From positions 43,744,753 through 43,808,752 of the forward strand of contig OW028575.1 in NCBI GenBank assembly GCA_932294295.1: 64,000 nucleotides of DNA, read 5' to 3'. Positions 32,561 to 46,900 of the stretch are shown here, one piece after another. A model generated the notes under the pieces. The model did not search any database, was not told where the DNA came from, and saw only the letters and a list, made by a program, of their open reading frames with translations. The position numbers and the translations under genes were made by a program. This DNA comes from Alitta virens. Taxonomy: Eukaryota > Annelida > Polychaeta > Phyllodocida > Nereididae. Each line of letters starts with the position of its first letter. Position 1 is the stretch's first letter.

Positions 32561-35500
32561 TGGCCCCTATCAATATGCTAATCAACAAAACAGCATTATA
32601 TCCATTCATTCATCAGTATCTCATACATAGTAAAGCACAATAAAACTTGATCTTTTAATTTAATAATTATCTTGTGAAATATTTTGATATAAACTGCATG
32701 TCCCTCGACCAATGCTAAATTTTAACTATTTCTGACCAAGACTGGAGTAAAGGAAATTGGAAGAGCTGCAGTTTCATGATTTCCTTGCAGTAATTTACGC
32801 TAATAATTGCTATTCTTAGCAGTTACTCAGTTAAAAACACAAAGTTAATGCTCATTAATATGATATAAATTGTTAGATAGCATTTTTGCTAGTTTTTGCA
32901 GAAAACTAGTCAATTTGCCAGTTTATGGATATTTGACAAAACAGTGGCCCCTATCAATATGCTAATCAACAAAACAGCATTATATCCATTCATTCATCAG
33001 TATCTAATACATAGTAAAGCAAAATAAAACTTAATCTCTTAATATAATAATTATCTTGTGAAATATTTTGATATAAACTGCATGTACCTCGACCAATGCT
33101 AAATTTTAACTATTTCCGACCAAGACTGGAAGACAGGAAATTGGAAGAGCTGCAGTTTCATGATTTCCTTGTAGTAATTTATGCTAATAATTGCTATTCT
33201 TAGCAGTTACTCAGATTAAAACACAAATTGAATACTCATTATTATGATATAAATTGTGAGATAGCATTTTTGCTAGTTTTTGCAGAAAACTAGTCAATTC
33301 GCTAGTTCAAGGATATTTGACAAAACAGTGGCCCCTATCAATGTGCTAATCAACAAAACAGCATTATATCCATTCATTCATCAGTATCTCATACATAGTA
33401 AAGCACAATAAAACTTGATCTTTTAATTTAATAATTATCTTGTGAAATATTTTGATATAAACTGCATGTCCCTCGACCAATGCTAAATTTTAACTATTTC
33501 TGACCAAGACTGGAGTAAAGGAAATTGGAAGAGCTGCAGTTTCATGATTTCCTTGCAGTAATTTACGCTAATAATTGCTATTCTTAGCAGTTACTCAGTT
33601 AAAAACACAAATTTAATGCTCATTAATATGATATAAATTGTTAGATAGCAATTTTGCTAGTTTTTGCAGAAAACTAGTCAATTTGCTAGTTCATGGATAT
33701 TTGACAAAACAGTGGCCCCTATCAATATGCTAATCAACAAAACAGCATTATATCCATTCATTCATCAGTATCTAATACATAGTAAAGCACAATAAAACTT
33801 GATCTTTTAATATAATAATTATCTTGTGAAATATTTTGATATAAACTGCATGTACCTCAACCAATGCTAAATTTTAACTATTTCTGACCAAGACTGCCAT
33901 GGAGGAAAGGAAATTGGAAGAGCTGCAGTTTCATGATTTCCTTGCAGTAATTTACGCTAATAATTGCTATTCTTAGCAGTTACTCAGAGTAAAACACAAA
34001 TTTAATGCTCATTAATATGATATAAATTGTTAGATAGCAATTTTGCTAGTTTTTGCAGAAAACTAGTCAATTTGCTAGTTCATGGATATTTGACAAAACA
34101 GTGGCCCCTATCAATATGCTAATCAACAAAGGAGCATTATATCATTCATTCATCAGTATCAAATACATAGTAAAGCACAATAAAACTTGATCTCATAAAT
34201 AATTATTATCTTTTGAAATATTTTGATATAAACTGCATGTACCTCGATCAATGCTAAATTTTAACTATTTCCGACCAAGACTGGAAGACAGGAAATTGGA
34301 AAAGCGGCAGTTTCATGGTTTCCTTGCAGTAATTTATGCTAATTATTGCTATTCTTAGCAGTTACTCAGATAAAAACACAAATTTAATACTCATTATTAT
34401 GATATAAATTGTGAGATAGCATTTTTGCTAGTTTTTGCAGAAAACTAGTCAATTTGCCAGTTCAAGGATATTTGACAAAACAGTGGCCCCTATCAATATG
34501 CTAATCAACAAAACAGCATTATATCCATTCATTCATCAGTATTTCATACATAGTAAAGCACAATAAAACTTGATCTTTTAATTTAATAATTATCTTGTGA
34601 AATATTTTGATATAAACTGCATGTCCCTTGACCAATGCTAAATTTTAACTATATACGACCAGGACTGGAGGAAAGGAAATTGGAAGAGCTGCAGTTTTAT
34701 GGTTTCCTTGCAGTAATTTATGCTAATTATCGCTATTCTTAGCAGTTAAAAAAGTTAAAACACAAATTTAATGCTCATGAATATGATATAAACTGTTAGA
34801 TAGCATTTTTGCTAGTTTTTGCAGAAAACTAGTCAATTCGCTAGTCATGGATATTTGACAAAACAGTGGCCCCTGTCAATATGCTAATCAACAAAACAGC
34901 ATTATATCCATTCATTCATCAGTATCTAATACATAGTAAAGCACAATAAAACTTGATCTCTTAATATAATAATTATCTTGTGAAATATTTTGATATAAAC
35001 TGCATGTACCTCGACCAATGCTAAATTTTAACTATTTCTGACCAAGACTGCCATGGAGGAAAGGAAATTGGAAGAGCTGCAGTTTCATGATTTCCTTGCA
35101 GTAATTTACGCTAATAATTGCTATTCTTAGCAGTTACTCAGATAAAAACACAAATTTAATGCTCATTAATATGATATAAATTGTTAGATAGCATTTTTGC
35201 TAGTTTTTGCAGAAAACTAGTCAATTCGCTAGTTCATGGATATTTGACAAAACAGTGGCCCCTGTCAATATGCTAATCAACAAAACAGCATTATATCCAT
35301 TCATTCATCAGTATCTAATACATAGTGAAGCACAATAAAACTTGATTTTTTAATTTAATAATTATCTTGTGAAATATTTTGATATAAACTGCATGTCCCT
35401 TGACCAATGCTAAATTTTAACTATATACGACCAGGACTGGAGGAAAGGAAATTGGAAGGGCTGCAGTTTCATGATTTCCTTGCAGTAATTTATGCTAATT

Positions 35501-38500
35501 ATTGCTATTCTTAGCAGTTACTCAGATTAAAACACAAATTTAATGCTCATTAATATGATATAAATTGTTAGATAGCAATTTTGCTAGTTTTTGCAGAAAA
35601 CTAGTCAATTTGCTAGTTCATGGATATTTGACAAAACAGTGGCCCCTATCAATATGCTAATCAACAAAACAGCATTATATCGATTCATTCATCAGTATCT
35701 AATACATAGTAAAGCACAATAAAACTTGATCTTTTAATATAATAATTATCTTGTGAAATATTTTGATATAAACTGCATGTACCTCAACCAATGCTAAATT
35801 TTAACTATTTCTGACCAAGACTGCCATGGAGGAAAGGAAATTGGGAGAGCTGCAGTTTCATGATTTCCTTGCAGTAATTTACGCTAATAATTGCTATTCT
35901 TAGCAGTTACTCAGAGTAAAACACAAATTTAATGCTCATTAATATGATATAAATTGTTAGATAGCAATTTTGCTAGTTTTTGCAGAAAACTAGTCAATTC
36001 GCTAGTTCATGGATACATGGCAAAACAGTGGCAGCTATTAATATGTAAATCAACAAAGGAGCATTATATCATTCATTCATCAGTATCTAATACATAGTAA
36101 AGCACAATAAAACTTGATCTCATAAATAATTATTATCTTTTGAAATATTTTGATATAAACTGCATGTACCTCGATCAATGCTAAATTTTAACTATTTCCG
36201 ACCAAGACTGGAAGACAGGAAATTGGAAAAGCGGCAGTTTCATGGTTTCCTTGCAGTAATTTATGCTAATTATTGCTATTCTTAGCAGTTACTCAGATTA
36301 AAACACAAATTGAATACTCATTATTATGATATAAATTGTGAGATAGCATTTTTGCTAGTTTTTGCAGAAAACTAGTCAATTCGCTAGTTCAAGGATATTT
36401 GACAAAACAGTGGCCCCTGTCAATATGCTAATTAACAAAACAATATTATATCCATTCATTCATCAGTATCTAATACATCGTAAAGCACAATAAAACTTGA
36501 TCTTTTAATTTAATAATTATCTTGTGAAATATTTTGATATAAACTGCATGTACCTCGACCAATGCTAAATTTTAACTATATACGACCAGGACTGGAGGAA
36601 AGGAAATTGGAAGAGCTGCAGTTTTATGGTTTCCTTGCAGTAATTTATGCTAATTATCGCTATTTTTAGCAGTTAAAAAAGTTAAAACACAAATTTAATG
36701 ATCATGAATATGATATAGACTGTTAGATAGCATTTTTGCTAGTTTTTGCAGAAAACTAGTCAATTCGCTAGTTCATGGATATTTGACAAAACAGTGGCCC
36801 CTGTCAATATGCTAATCAACAAAACAGCATTATATCCATTCATCAGTATCTAATACATCGTAAAGCACAATAAAACTTGATCTCTTAATACAATAATTAT
36901 CTTGTGAAATATTTTGATATAAACTGAATGTACCTCGACCAATGCTAAATTTTAACTATTTCCGACCAAGACTGGAGGATGGGAAATTGGAAGAGCTGCA
37001 GTTTCATGATTTCCTTGCAGTAATTTACGCTAATAATTGCTATTCTTAGCAGTTACTCAGATAAAAACACAAATTTAATGCTCATTAATATGATATAAAT
37101 TGTTAGATAGCATTTTTGCTAGTTTTTGCAGAAAACTAGTCAATTTGCCAGTTCATGGATATTTGACAAAACAGTGGCTCCTATCAATATACTAATCAAC
37201 AAAACAGCATTATATCCATTCATTCATCAGTATCTAATACATAGTAAAGCACAATAAAACTTGATCTCTTAATATAATAATTATCTTGTGAAATATTTTG
37301 ATATAAACTGCATGTACCTCGACCAATGCTAAATTTTAACCATTTCTGACCAAGACTGCCATGGAGGAAAGGAAATTGGAAGAGCTGCAGTTTCATGATT
37401 TCCTTGCAGTAATTTATGCTCATCTTTGCAATTATTAGCTCTTAAAAAAGTTAAAACACAAATTTAATGCTCATCAACATTAAACAAATTGCTAGATAGC
37501 ATTTTTGCTAGTTTTTGCAGAAAACTAGTCAATTCGCTAGTTCATAGATACATGGCAAAACAGTGGCAGCTATAAGTAAATCTACAAAGGAGCATTATAT
37601 CATTCATTAATCAGTATCTAATACATAGTAAAGCAAAATAAAACTTGATCTCAAAAATAGTTATTATCTTTTGAAATATTTTGATATAAACTGCATGTCC
37701 CTTGACCAATGCTAAATTTTAACTATATACGACCAAGACTGGAGGAAAGGAAATTGGAAGAGCTGCAGTTTTATGGTTTCCTTGCAGTAATTTATGCTAA
37801 TTATTGCTATTCTTAGCAGTTACTCAGGTTAAAACACAAATTTAATGCTCATTAATATGATATAAATTGTTAGATAGCATTTTTGCTAATTTTTGCAGAA
37901 AACTAGTCAATTCGCTAGTTCATGGATATTTGACAAAACAGTGGCCCCTATCAATATGCTAATCAACAAAACAGCATTATATCCATTCATTCATCAGTAT
38001 CTAATACATACTAAAGCACAATAAAACTTGATCTCTTAATATAATAATTATCTTGTGAAATATTTTGATATAAACTGCATGTACCTCGACCAATGCTAAA
38101 TTTTAACTATTTCTGACCAAGACTGGAGGAAAGGAAATTGGAAGAGCTGCAGTTTCATGATTTCCTTGCAGTAATTTACGCTAATAATTGCTATTCTTAG
38201 CAGTTACTCAGAAAAAAACACAAATTTAATGCTCATTAATATGATATAAATTGTTAGATAGCATTTTTGCTAGTTTTTGCAGAAAACTAGTCAATTTGCT
38301 AGTTCATGGATATTTGACAAAACAGTGGCCCCTATCAATATGGTAATCAACAAAGGAGCATTATATCATTCATTCATCAGTATCTAATACATAGTAAAGC
38401 ACAATAAAACTTGATCTCATAAATAATTATTATCTTTTGAAATATTTTGATATAAACTGCATGTACCTCGATCAATGCTAAATTTTAACTATTTCCGACC

Positions 38501-38989
38501 AAGACTGGAAGACAGGAAATTGGAAAAGCTGCAGTTTCATGGTTTCCTTGCAGTAATTTATGCTAATTATTGCTATTCTTAGCAGTTACTCAGATTAAAA
38601 CACAAATTGAATACTCATTATTATGATATAAATTGTGAGATAGCATTTTTGCTAGTTTTTGCAGAAAACTAGTCAATTTGCCAGTTCATGGATATTTGAC
38701 AAAACAGTGGCCCCTGTCAATATGCTAATCAACAAAACAGCATTATATCCATTCATTCATCAGTATCTAATACATAGTAAAGCACAATAAAACTTGATCT
38801 CTTAATATAATAATTATCTTGTGAAATATTTTGATATAAACTGCATGTACCTCGACCAATGCTAAATTTTAACTATTTCTGACCAAGACTGCCATGGAGG
38901 AAAGGAAATTGGAAGAGCTGCAGTTTCATGATTTCCTTGCAGTAATTTACGCTAATAATTGCTATTCTTAGCAGTTACTCAGATAAAAA

Positions 38990-39060
38990 CACAAATTTAA
39001 TGCTCATTAATAGTGCATTATATCCATTCATTCATCAGTATCTCATACATAGTAAAGCAC
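38990..39060. repeat. Truncated satellite monomer junction
   Basis: At 39012 the sequence jumps from the ATGCTCATTAATA block straight to GTGCATTATATCCATTC, skipping about 130 bp that includes the CTAG hairpin and the ACAGTGG block. It is the only monomer core I noticed without the hairpin. Confidence 0.7.
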
Positions 39061-40959
39061 AATAAAACTTGATCTTTTAATTTAATAATTATCTTGTGAA
39101 ATATTTTGATATAAACTGCATGTACCTCGACCAATGCTAAATTTTAACTATTTCTGACCAAGACTGGAGTAAAGGAAATTGGAAGAGCTGCAGTTTCATG
39201 ATTTCCTTGCAGTAATTTACGCTAATAATTGCTATTCTTAGCAGTTACTCAGTTAAAAACACAAATTTAATGCTCATTAATATGATATAAATTGTTAGAT
39301 AGCATTTTTGCTAATTTTTGCAGAAAACTAGTCAATTTGCCAGTTCATGGATATTTGACAAAACAGTGGCCCCTATCAATATGCTAATCAACAAAACAGC
39401 ATTATATCCATTCATTCATCAGTATCTAATACATACTAAAGCAAAATAAAACTTAATCTCTTAATATAATAATTATCTTGTGAAATATTTTGATATAAAC
39501 TGCATGTACCTCGACCAATGCTAAATTTTAACTATTTCCGACCAAGACTGGAAGACAGGAAATTGGAAGAGCTGCAGTTTCATGATTTCCTTGTAGTAAT
39601 TTATGCTAATAATTGCTATTCTTAGCAGTTACTCAGATTAAAACACAAATTGAATACTCATTATTATGATATAAATTGTGAGATAGCATTTTTGCTAGTT
39701 TTTGCAGAAAACTAGTCAATTCGCTAGTTCAAGGATATTTGACAAAACAGTGGCCCCTATCAATGTGCTAATCAACAAAACAGCATTATATCCATTCATT
39801 CATCAGAATCTCATACATAGTAAAGCACAATAAAACTTGATCTTTTAATTTAATAATTATCTTGTGAAATATTTTGATATAAACTGCATGTCCCTTGACC
39901 AATGCTAAATTTTAACTATATACGACCAGGACTGGAGGAAAGGAAATTGGAAGGGCTGCAGTTTCATGATTTCCTTGCAGTAATTTATGCTAATTATTGC
40001 TATTCTTAGCAGTTACTCAGATTAAAACACAAATTTAATGCTCATTAATATGATATAAATTGTTAGATAGCAATTTTGCTAGTTTTTGCAGAAAACTAGT
40101 CAATTTGCTAGTTCATGGATATTTGACAAAACAGTGGCCCCTATCAATATGCTAATCAACAAAACAGCATTATATCCATTCATTCATCAGTATCTAATAC
40201 ATAGTAAAGCACAATAAAACTTGATCTTTTAATATAATAATTATCTTGTGAAATATTTTGATATAAACTGCATGTACCTCAACCAATGCTAAATTTTAAC
40301 TATTTCTGACCAAGACTGCCATGGAGGAAAGGAAATTGGAAGAGCTGCAGTTTCATGATTTCCTTGCAGTAATTTACGCTAATAATTGCTATTCTTAGCA
40401 GTTACTCAGAGTAAAACACAAATTTAATGCTCATTAATATGATATAAATTGTTAGATAGCAATTTTGCTAGTTTTTGCAGAAAACTAGTCAATTTGCTAG
40501 TTCATGGATATTTGACAAAACAGTGGCCCCTATCAATATGGTAATCAACAAAGGAGCATTATATCATTCATTCATCAGTATCAAATACATAGTAAAGCAC
40601 AATAAAACTTGATCTCATAAATAATTATTATCTTTTGAAATATTTTGATATAAACTGCATGTACCTCGATCAATGCTAAATTTTAACTATTTCCGACCAA
40701 GACTGGAAGACAGGAAATTGGAAAAGCTGCAGTTTCATGGTTTCCTTGCAGTAATTTATGCTAATTATTGCTATTCTTAGCAGTTACTCAGATTAAAACA
40801 CAAATTGAATACTCATTATTATGATATAAATTGTGAGATAGCATTTTTGCTAGTTTTTGCAGAAAACTAGTCAATTTGCCAGTTCAAGGATATTTGACAA
40901 AACAGTGGCCCCTATCAATATGCTAATCAACAAAACAGCATTATATCCATTCATTCATC

Positions 40960-43900
40960 AGTATTTCATACATAGTAAAGCACAATAAAACTTGATCTTT
41001 TAATTTAATAATTATCTTGTGAAATATTTTGATATAAACTGCATGTCCCTTGACCAATGCTAAATTTTAACTATATACGACCAGGACTGGAGGAAAGGAA
41101 ATTGGAAGAGCTGCAGTTTTATGGTTTCCTTGCAGTAATTTATGCTAATTATCGCTATTCTTAGCAGTTACTCAGATTAAAACACAAATTGAATACTCAT
41201 TATTATGATATAAATTGTGAGATAGCATTTTTGCTAGTTTTTGCAGAAAACTAGTCAATTTGCCAGTTCATGGATATTTGACAAAACAGTGGCTCCTATC
41301 AATATACTAATCAACAAAACAGCATTATATCCATTCATTCATCAGTATCTAATACATAGTAAAGCACAATAAAACTTGATCTCATAAATAATTATTATCT
41401 TTTGAAATATTTTGATATAAACTGCATGTACCTCGATCAATGCTAAATTTTAACTATTTCCGACCAAGACTGGGAGACAGGAAATTGGAAAAGCTGCAGT
41501 TTCATGGTTTCCTTGCAGTAATTTATGCTAATTATTGCTATTCTTAGCAGTTACTCAGATTAAAACACAAATTGAATACTCATTATTATGATATAAATTG
41601 TGAGATAGCATTTTTGCTAGTTTTTGCAGAAAACTAGTCAATTTGCTAGTTCAAGGATATTTGACAAAACAGTGGCCCCTATCAATATGCTAATCAACAA
41701 AACAGCATTATATCCATTCATTCATCAGTATCTAATACATAGTAAAGCACAATAAAACTTGATCTTTTAATTTAATAATTATCTTGTGAAATATTTTGAT
41801 ATAAACTGCATGTCCCTTGACCAATGCTAAATTTTAACTATATACGACCAGGACTGGAGGAAAGGAAATTGGAAGAGCTGCAGTTTTATGGTTTCCTTGC
41901 AGTAATTTATGCTAATTATCGCTATTCTTAGCAGTTAAAAAAGTTAAAACACAAATTTAATGCTCATGAATATGATATAAACTGTTAGATAGCATTTTTG
42001 CTAGTTTTTGCAGAAAACTAGTCAATTCGCTAGTTCATGGATATTTGACAAAACAGTGGCCCCTGTCAATATGCTAATCAACAAAACAGCATTATATCCA
42101 TTCATTCATCAGTATCTAATACATCGTAAAGCACAATAAAACTTGATCTTTTAATTTAATAATTATCTTGTGAAATATTTTGATATAAACTGCATGTACC
42201 TCGACCAATGCTAAATTTTAACTATATACGACCAGGACTGGAGGAAAGGAAATTGGAAGAGCTGCAGTTTTATGGTTTCCTTGCAGTAATTTATGCTAAT
42301 TATCGCTATTTTTAGCAGTTAAAAAAGTTAAAACACAAATTTAATGATCATGAATATGATATAAACTGTTAGATAGCATTTTTGCTAGTTTTTGCAGAAA
42401 ACTAGTCAATTCGCTAGTTCATGGATATTTGACAAAACAGTGGCCCCTGTCAATATGCTAATCAACAAAACAGCATTATATCCATTCATCAGTATCTAAT
42501 ACATCGTAAAGCACAATAAAACTTGATCTCTTAATACAATAATTATCTTGTGAAATATTTTGATATAAACTGAATGTACCTCGACCAATGCTAAATTTTA
42601 ACTATTTCCGACCAAGACTGGAGGATGGGAAATTGGAAGAGCTGCAGTTTCATGATTTCCTTGCAGTAATTTACGCTAATAATTGCTATTCTTAGCAGTT
42701 ACTCAGTTAAAAACACAAATTTAATGCTCATTAATATGATATAAATTGTTAGATAGCATTTTTGCTAGTTTTTGCAGAAAACTAGTCAATTTGCCAGTTC
42801 ATGGATATTTGACAAAACAGTGGCCCCTATCAATATGCTAATCAACAAAACAGCATTATATCCATTCATTCATCAGTATCTAATACATAGTAAAGCAAAA
42901 TAAAACTTAATCTCTTAATATAATAATTATCTTGTGAAATATTTTGATATTAACTGCATGTACCTCGACCAATGCTAAATTTTAACTATTTCCGACCAAG
43001 ACTGGAAGACAGGAAATTGGAAGAGCTGCAGTTTCATGATTTCCTTGTAGTAATTTATGCTAATAATTGCTATTCTTAGCAGTTACTCAGATTAAAACAC
43101 AAATTGAATACTCATTATTATGATATAAATTGTGAGATAGCATTTTTGCTAGTTTTTGCAGAAAACTAGTCAATTCGCTAGTTCAAGGATATTTGACAAA
43201 ACAGTGGCCCCTATCAATGTGCTAATCAACAAAACAGCATTATATCCATTCATTCATCAGTATCTCATACATAGTAAAGCACAATAAAACTTGATCTTTT
43301 AATTTAATAATTATCTTGTGAAATATTTTGATATAAACTGCATGTCCCTTGACCAATGCTAAATTTTAACTATATACGACCAGGACTGGAGGAAAGGAAA
43401 TTGGAAGGGCTGCAGTTTCATGATTTCCTTGCAGTAATTTATGCTAATTATTGCTATTCTTAGCAGTTACTCAGATTAAAACACAAATTTAATGCTCATT
43501 AATATGATATAAATTGTTAGATAGCAATTTTGCTAGTTTTTGCAGAAAACTAGTCAATTTGCTAGTTCATGGATATTTGACAAAACAGTGGCCCCTATCA
43601 ATATGCTAATCAACAAAACAGCATTATATCCATTCATTCATCAGTATCTAATACATAGTAAAGCACAATAAAACTTGATCTTTTAATATAATAATTATCT
43701 TGTGAAATATTTTGATATAAACTGCATGTACCTCAACCAATGCTAAATTTTAACTATTTCTGACCAAGACTGCCATGGAGGAAAGGAAATTGGAAGAGCT
43801 GCAGTTTCATGATTTCCTTGCAGTAATTTACGCTAATAATTGCTATTCTTAGCAGTTACTCAGAGTAAAACACAAATTTAATGCTCATTAATATGATATA

Positions 43901-46900
43901 AATTGTTAGATAGCAATTTTGCTAGTTTTTGCAGAAAACTAGTCAATTTGCTAGTTCATGGATATTTGACAAAACAGTGGCCCCTATCAATATGGTAATC
44001 AACAAAGGAGCATTATATCATTCATTCATCAGTATCAAATACATAGTAAAGCACAATAAAACTTGATCTCATAAATAATTATTATCTTTTGAAATATTTT
44101 GATATAAACTGCATGTACCTCGATCAATGCTAAATTTTAACTATTTCCGACCAAGACTGGAAGACAGGAAATTGGAAAAGCTGCAGTTTCATGGTTTCCT
44201 TGCAGTAATTTATGCTAATTATTGCTATTCTTAGCAGTTACTCAGATTAAAACACAAATTGAATACTCATTATTATGATATAAATTGTGAGATAGCATTT
44301 TTGCTAGTTTTTGCAGAAAACTAGTCAATTTGCCAGTTCAAGGATATTTGACAAAACAGTGGCCCCTATCAATATGCTAATCAACAAAACAGCATTATAT
44401 CCATTCATTCATCAGTATTTCATACATAGTAAAGCACAATAAAACTTGATCTTTTAATTTAATAATTATCTTGTGAAATATTTTGATATAAACTGCATGT
44501 CCCTTGACCAATGCTAAATTTTAACTATATACGACCAGGACTGGAGGAAAGGAAATTGGAAGAGCTGCAGTTTTATGGTTTCCTTGCAGTAATTTATGCT
44601 AATTATCGCTATTCTTAGCAGTTACTCAGATTAAAACACAAATTGAATACTCATTATTATGATATAAATTGTGAGATAGCATTTTTGCTAGTTTTTGCAG
44701 AAAACTAGTCAATTTGCCAGTTCATGGATATTTGACAAAACAGTGGCTCCTATCAATATACTAATCAACAAAACAGCATTATATCCATTCATTCATCAGT
44801 ATCTAATACATAGTAAAGCACAATAAAACTTGATCTCATAAATAATTATTATCTTTTGAAATATTTTGATATAAACTGCATGTACCTCGATCAATGCTAA
44901 ATTTTAACTATTTCCGACCAAGACTGGGAGACAGGAAATTGGAAAAGCTGCAGTTTCATGGTTTCCTTGCAGTAATTTATGCTAATTATTGCTATTCTTA
45001 GCAGTTACTCAGATTAAAACACAAATTGAATACTCATTATTATGATATAAATTGTGAGATAGCATTTTTGCTAGTTTTTGCAGAAAACTAGTCAATTTGC
45101 CAGTTCAAGGATATTTGACAAAACAGTGGCCCCTATCAATATGCTAATCAACAAAACAGCATTATATCCATTCATTCATCAGTATTTCATACATAGTAAA
45201 GCACAATAAAACTTGATCTTTTAATTTAATAATTATCTTGTGAAATATTTTGATATAAACTGCATGTCCCTTGACCAATGCTAAATTTTAACTATATACG
45301 ACCAGGACTGGAGGAAAGGAAATTGGAAGAGCTGCAGTTTTATGGTTTCCTTGCAGTAATTTATGCTAATTATCGCTATTCTTAGCAGTTAAAAAAGTTA
45401 AAACACAAATTTAATGCTCATGAATATGATATAAACTGTTAGATAGCATTTTTGCTAGTTTTTGCAGAAAACTAGTCAATTCGCTAGTTCATGGATATTT
45501 GACAAAACAGTGGCCCCTGTCAATATGCTAATCAACAAAACAGCATTATATCCATTCATTCATCAGTATCTAATACATAGTAAAGCACAATAAAACTTGA
45601 TCTTTTAATTTAATAATTATCTTGTGAAATATTTTGATATAAACTGCATGTCCCTTGACCAATGCTAAATTTTAACTATATACGACCAGGACTGGAGGAA
45701 AGGAAATTGGAAGAGCTGCAGTTTTATGGTTTCCTTGCAGTAATTTATGCTAATTATCGCTATTCTTAGCAGTTAAAAAAGTTAAAACACAAATTTAATG
45801 CTCATGAATATGATATAAACTGTTAGATAGCATTTTTGCTAGTTTTTGCAGAAAACTAGTCAATTCGCTAGTTCATGGATATTTGACAAAACAGTGGCCC
45901 CTGTCAATATGCTAATCAACAAAACAGCATTATATCCATTCATTCATCAGTATCTAATACATAGTAAAGCACAATAAAACTTGATCTCTTAATATAATAA
46001 TTATCTTGTGAAATATTTTGATATAAACTGCATGTACCTCGACCAATGCTAAATTTTAACTATTTCTGACCAAGACTGCCATGGAGGAAAGGAAATTGGA
46101 AGAGCTGCAGTTTCATGATTTCCTTGCAGTAATTTACGCTAATAATTGCTATTCTTAGCAGTTACTCAGATTAAAACACAAATTTAATGCTCATTAATAT
46201 GATATAAATTGTTAGATAGCATTTTTGCTAGTTTTTGCAGAAATCTAGTCAATTTGCCAGTTCATGGATATTTGACAAAACAGTGGCTCCTATCAATATG
46301 GTAATCAACAAAGGAGCATTATATCATTCATTCATCAGTATCTAATACATAGTAAAGCACAATAAAACTTGATCTCATAAATAATTATTATCTTTTGAAA
46401 TATTTTGATATAAACTGCATGTACCTCGATCAATGCTAAATTTTAACTATTTCCGACCAAGACTGGAAGACAGGAAATTGGAAAAGCTGCAGTTTCATGG
46501 TTTCCTTGCAGTAATTTATGCTAATTATTGCTATTCTTAGCAGTTACTCAGATTAAAACACAAATTGAATACTCATTATTATGATATAAATTGTGAGATA
46601 GCATTTTTGCTAGTTTTTGCAGAAAACTAGTCAATTTGCCAGTTCAAGGATATTTGACAAAACAGTGGCCCCTATCAATATGCTAATCAACAAAACAGCA
46701 TTATATCCATTCATTCATCAGTATTTCATACATAGTAAAGCACAATAAAACTTGATCTTTTAATTTAATAATTATCTTGTGAAATATTTTGATATAAACT
46801 GCATGTCCCTTGACCAATGCTAAATTTTAACTATATACGACCAGGACTGGAGGAAAGGAAATTGGAAGAGCTGCAGTTTTATGGTTTCCTTGCAGTAATT

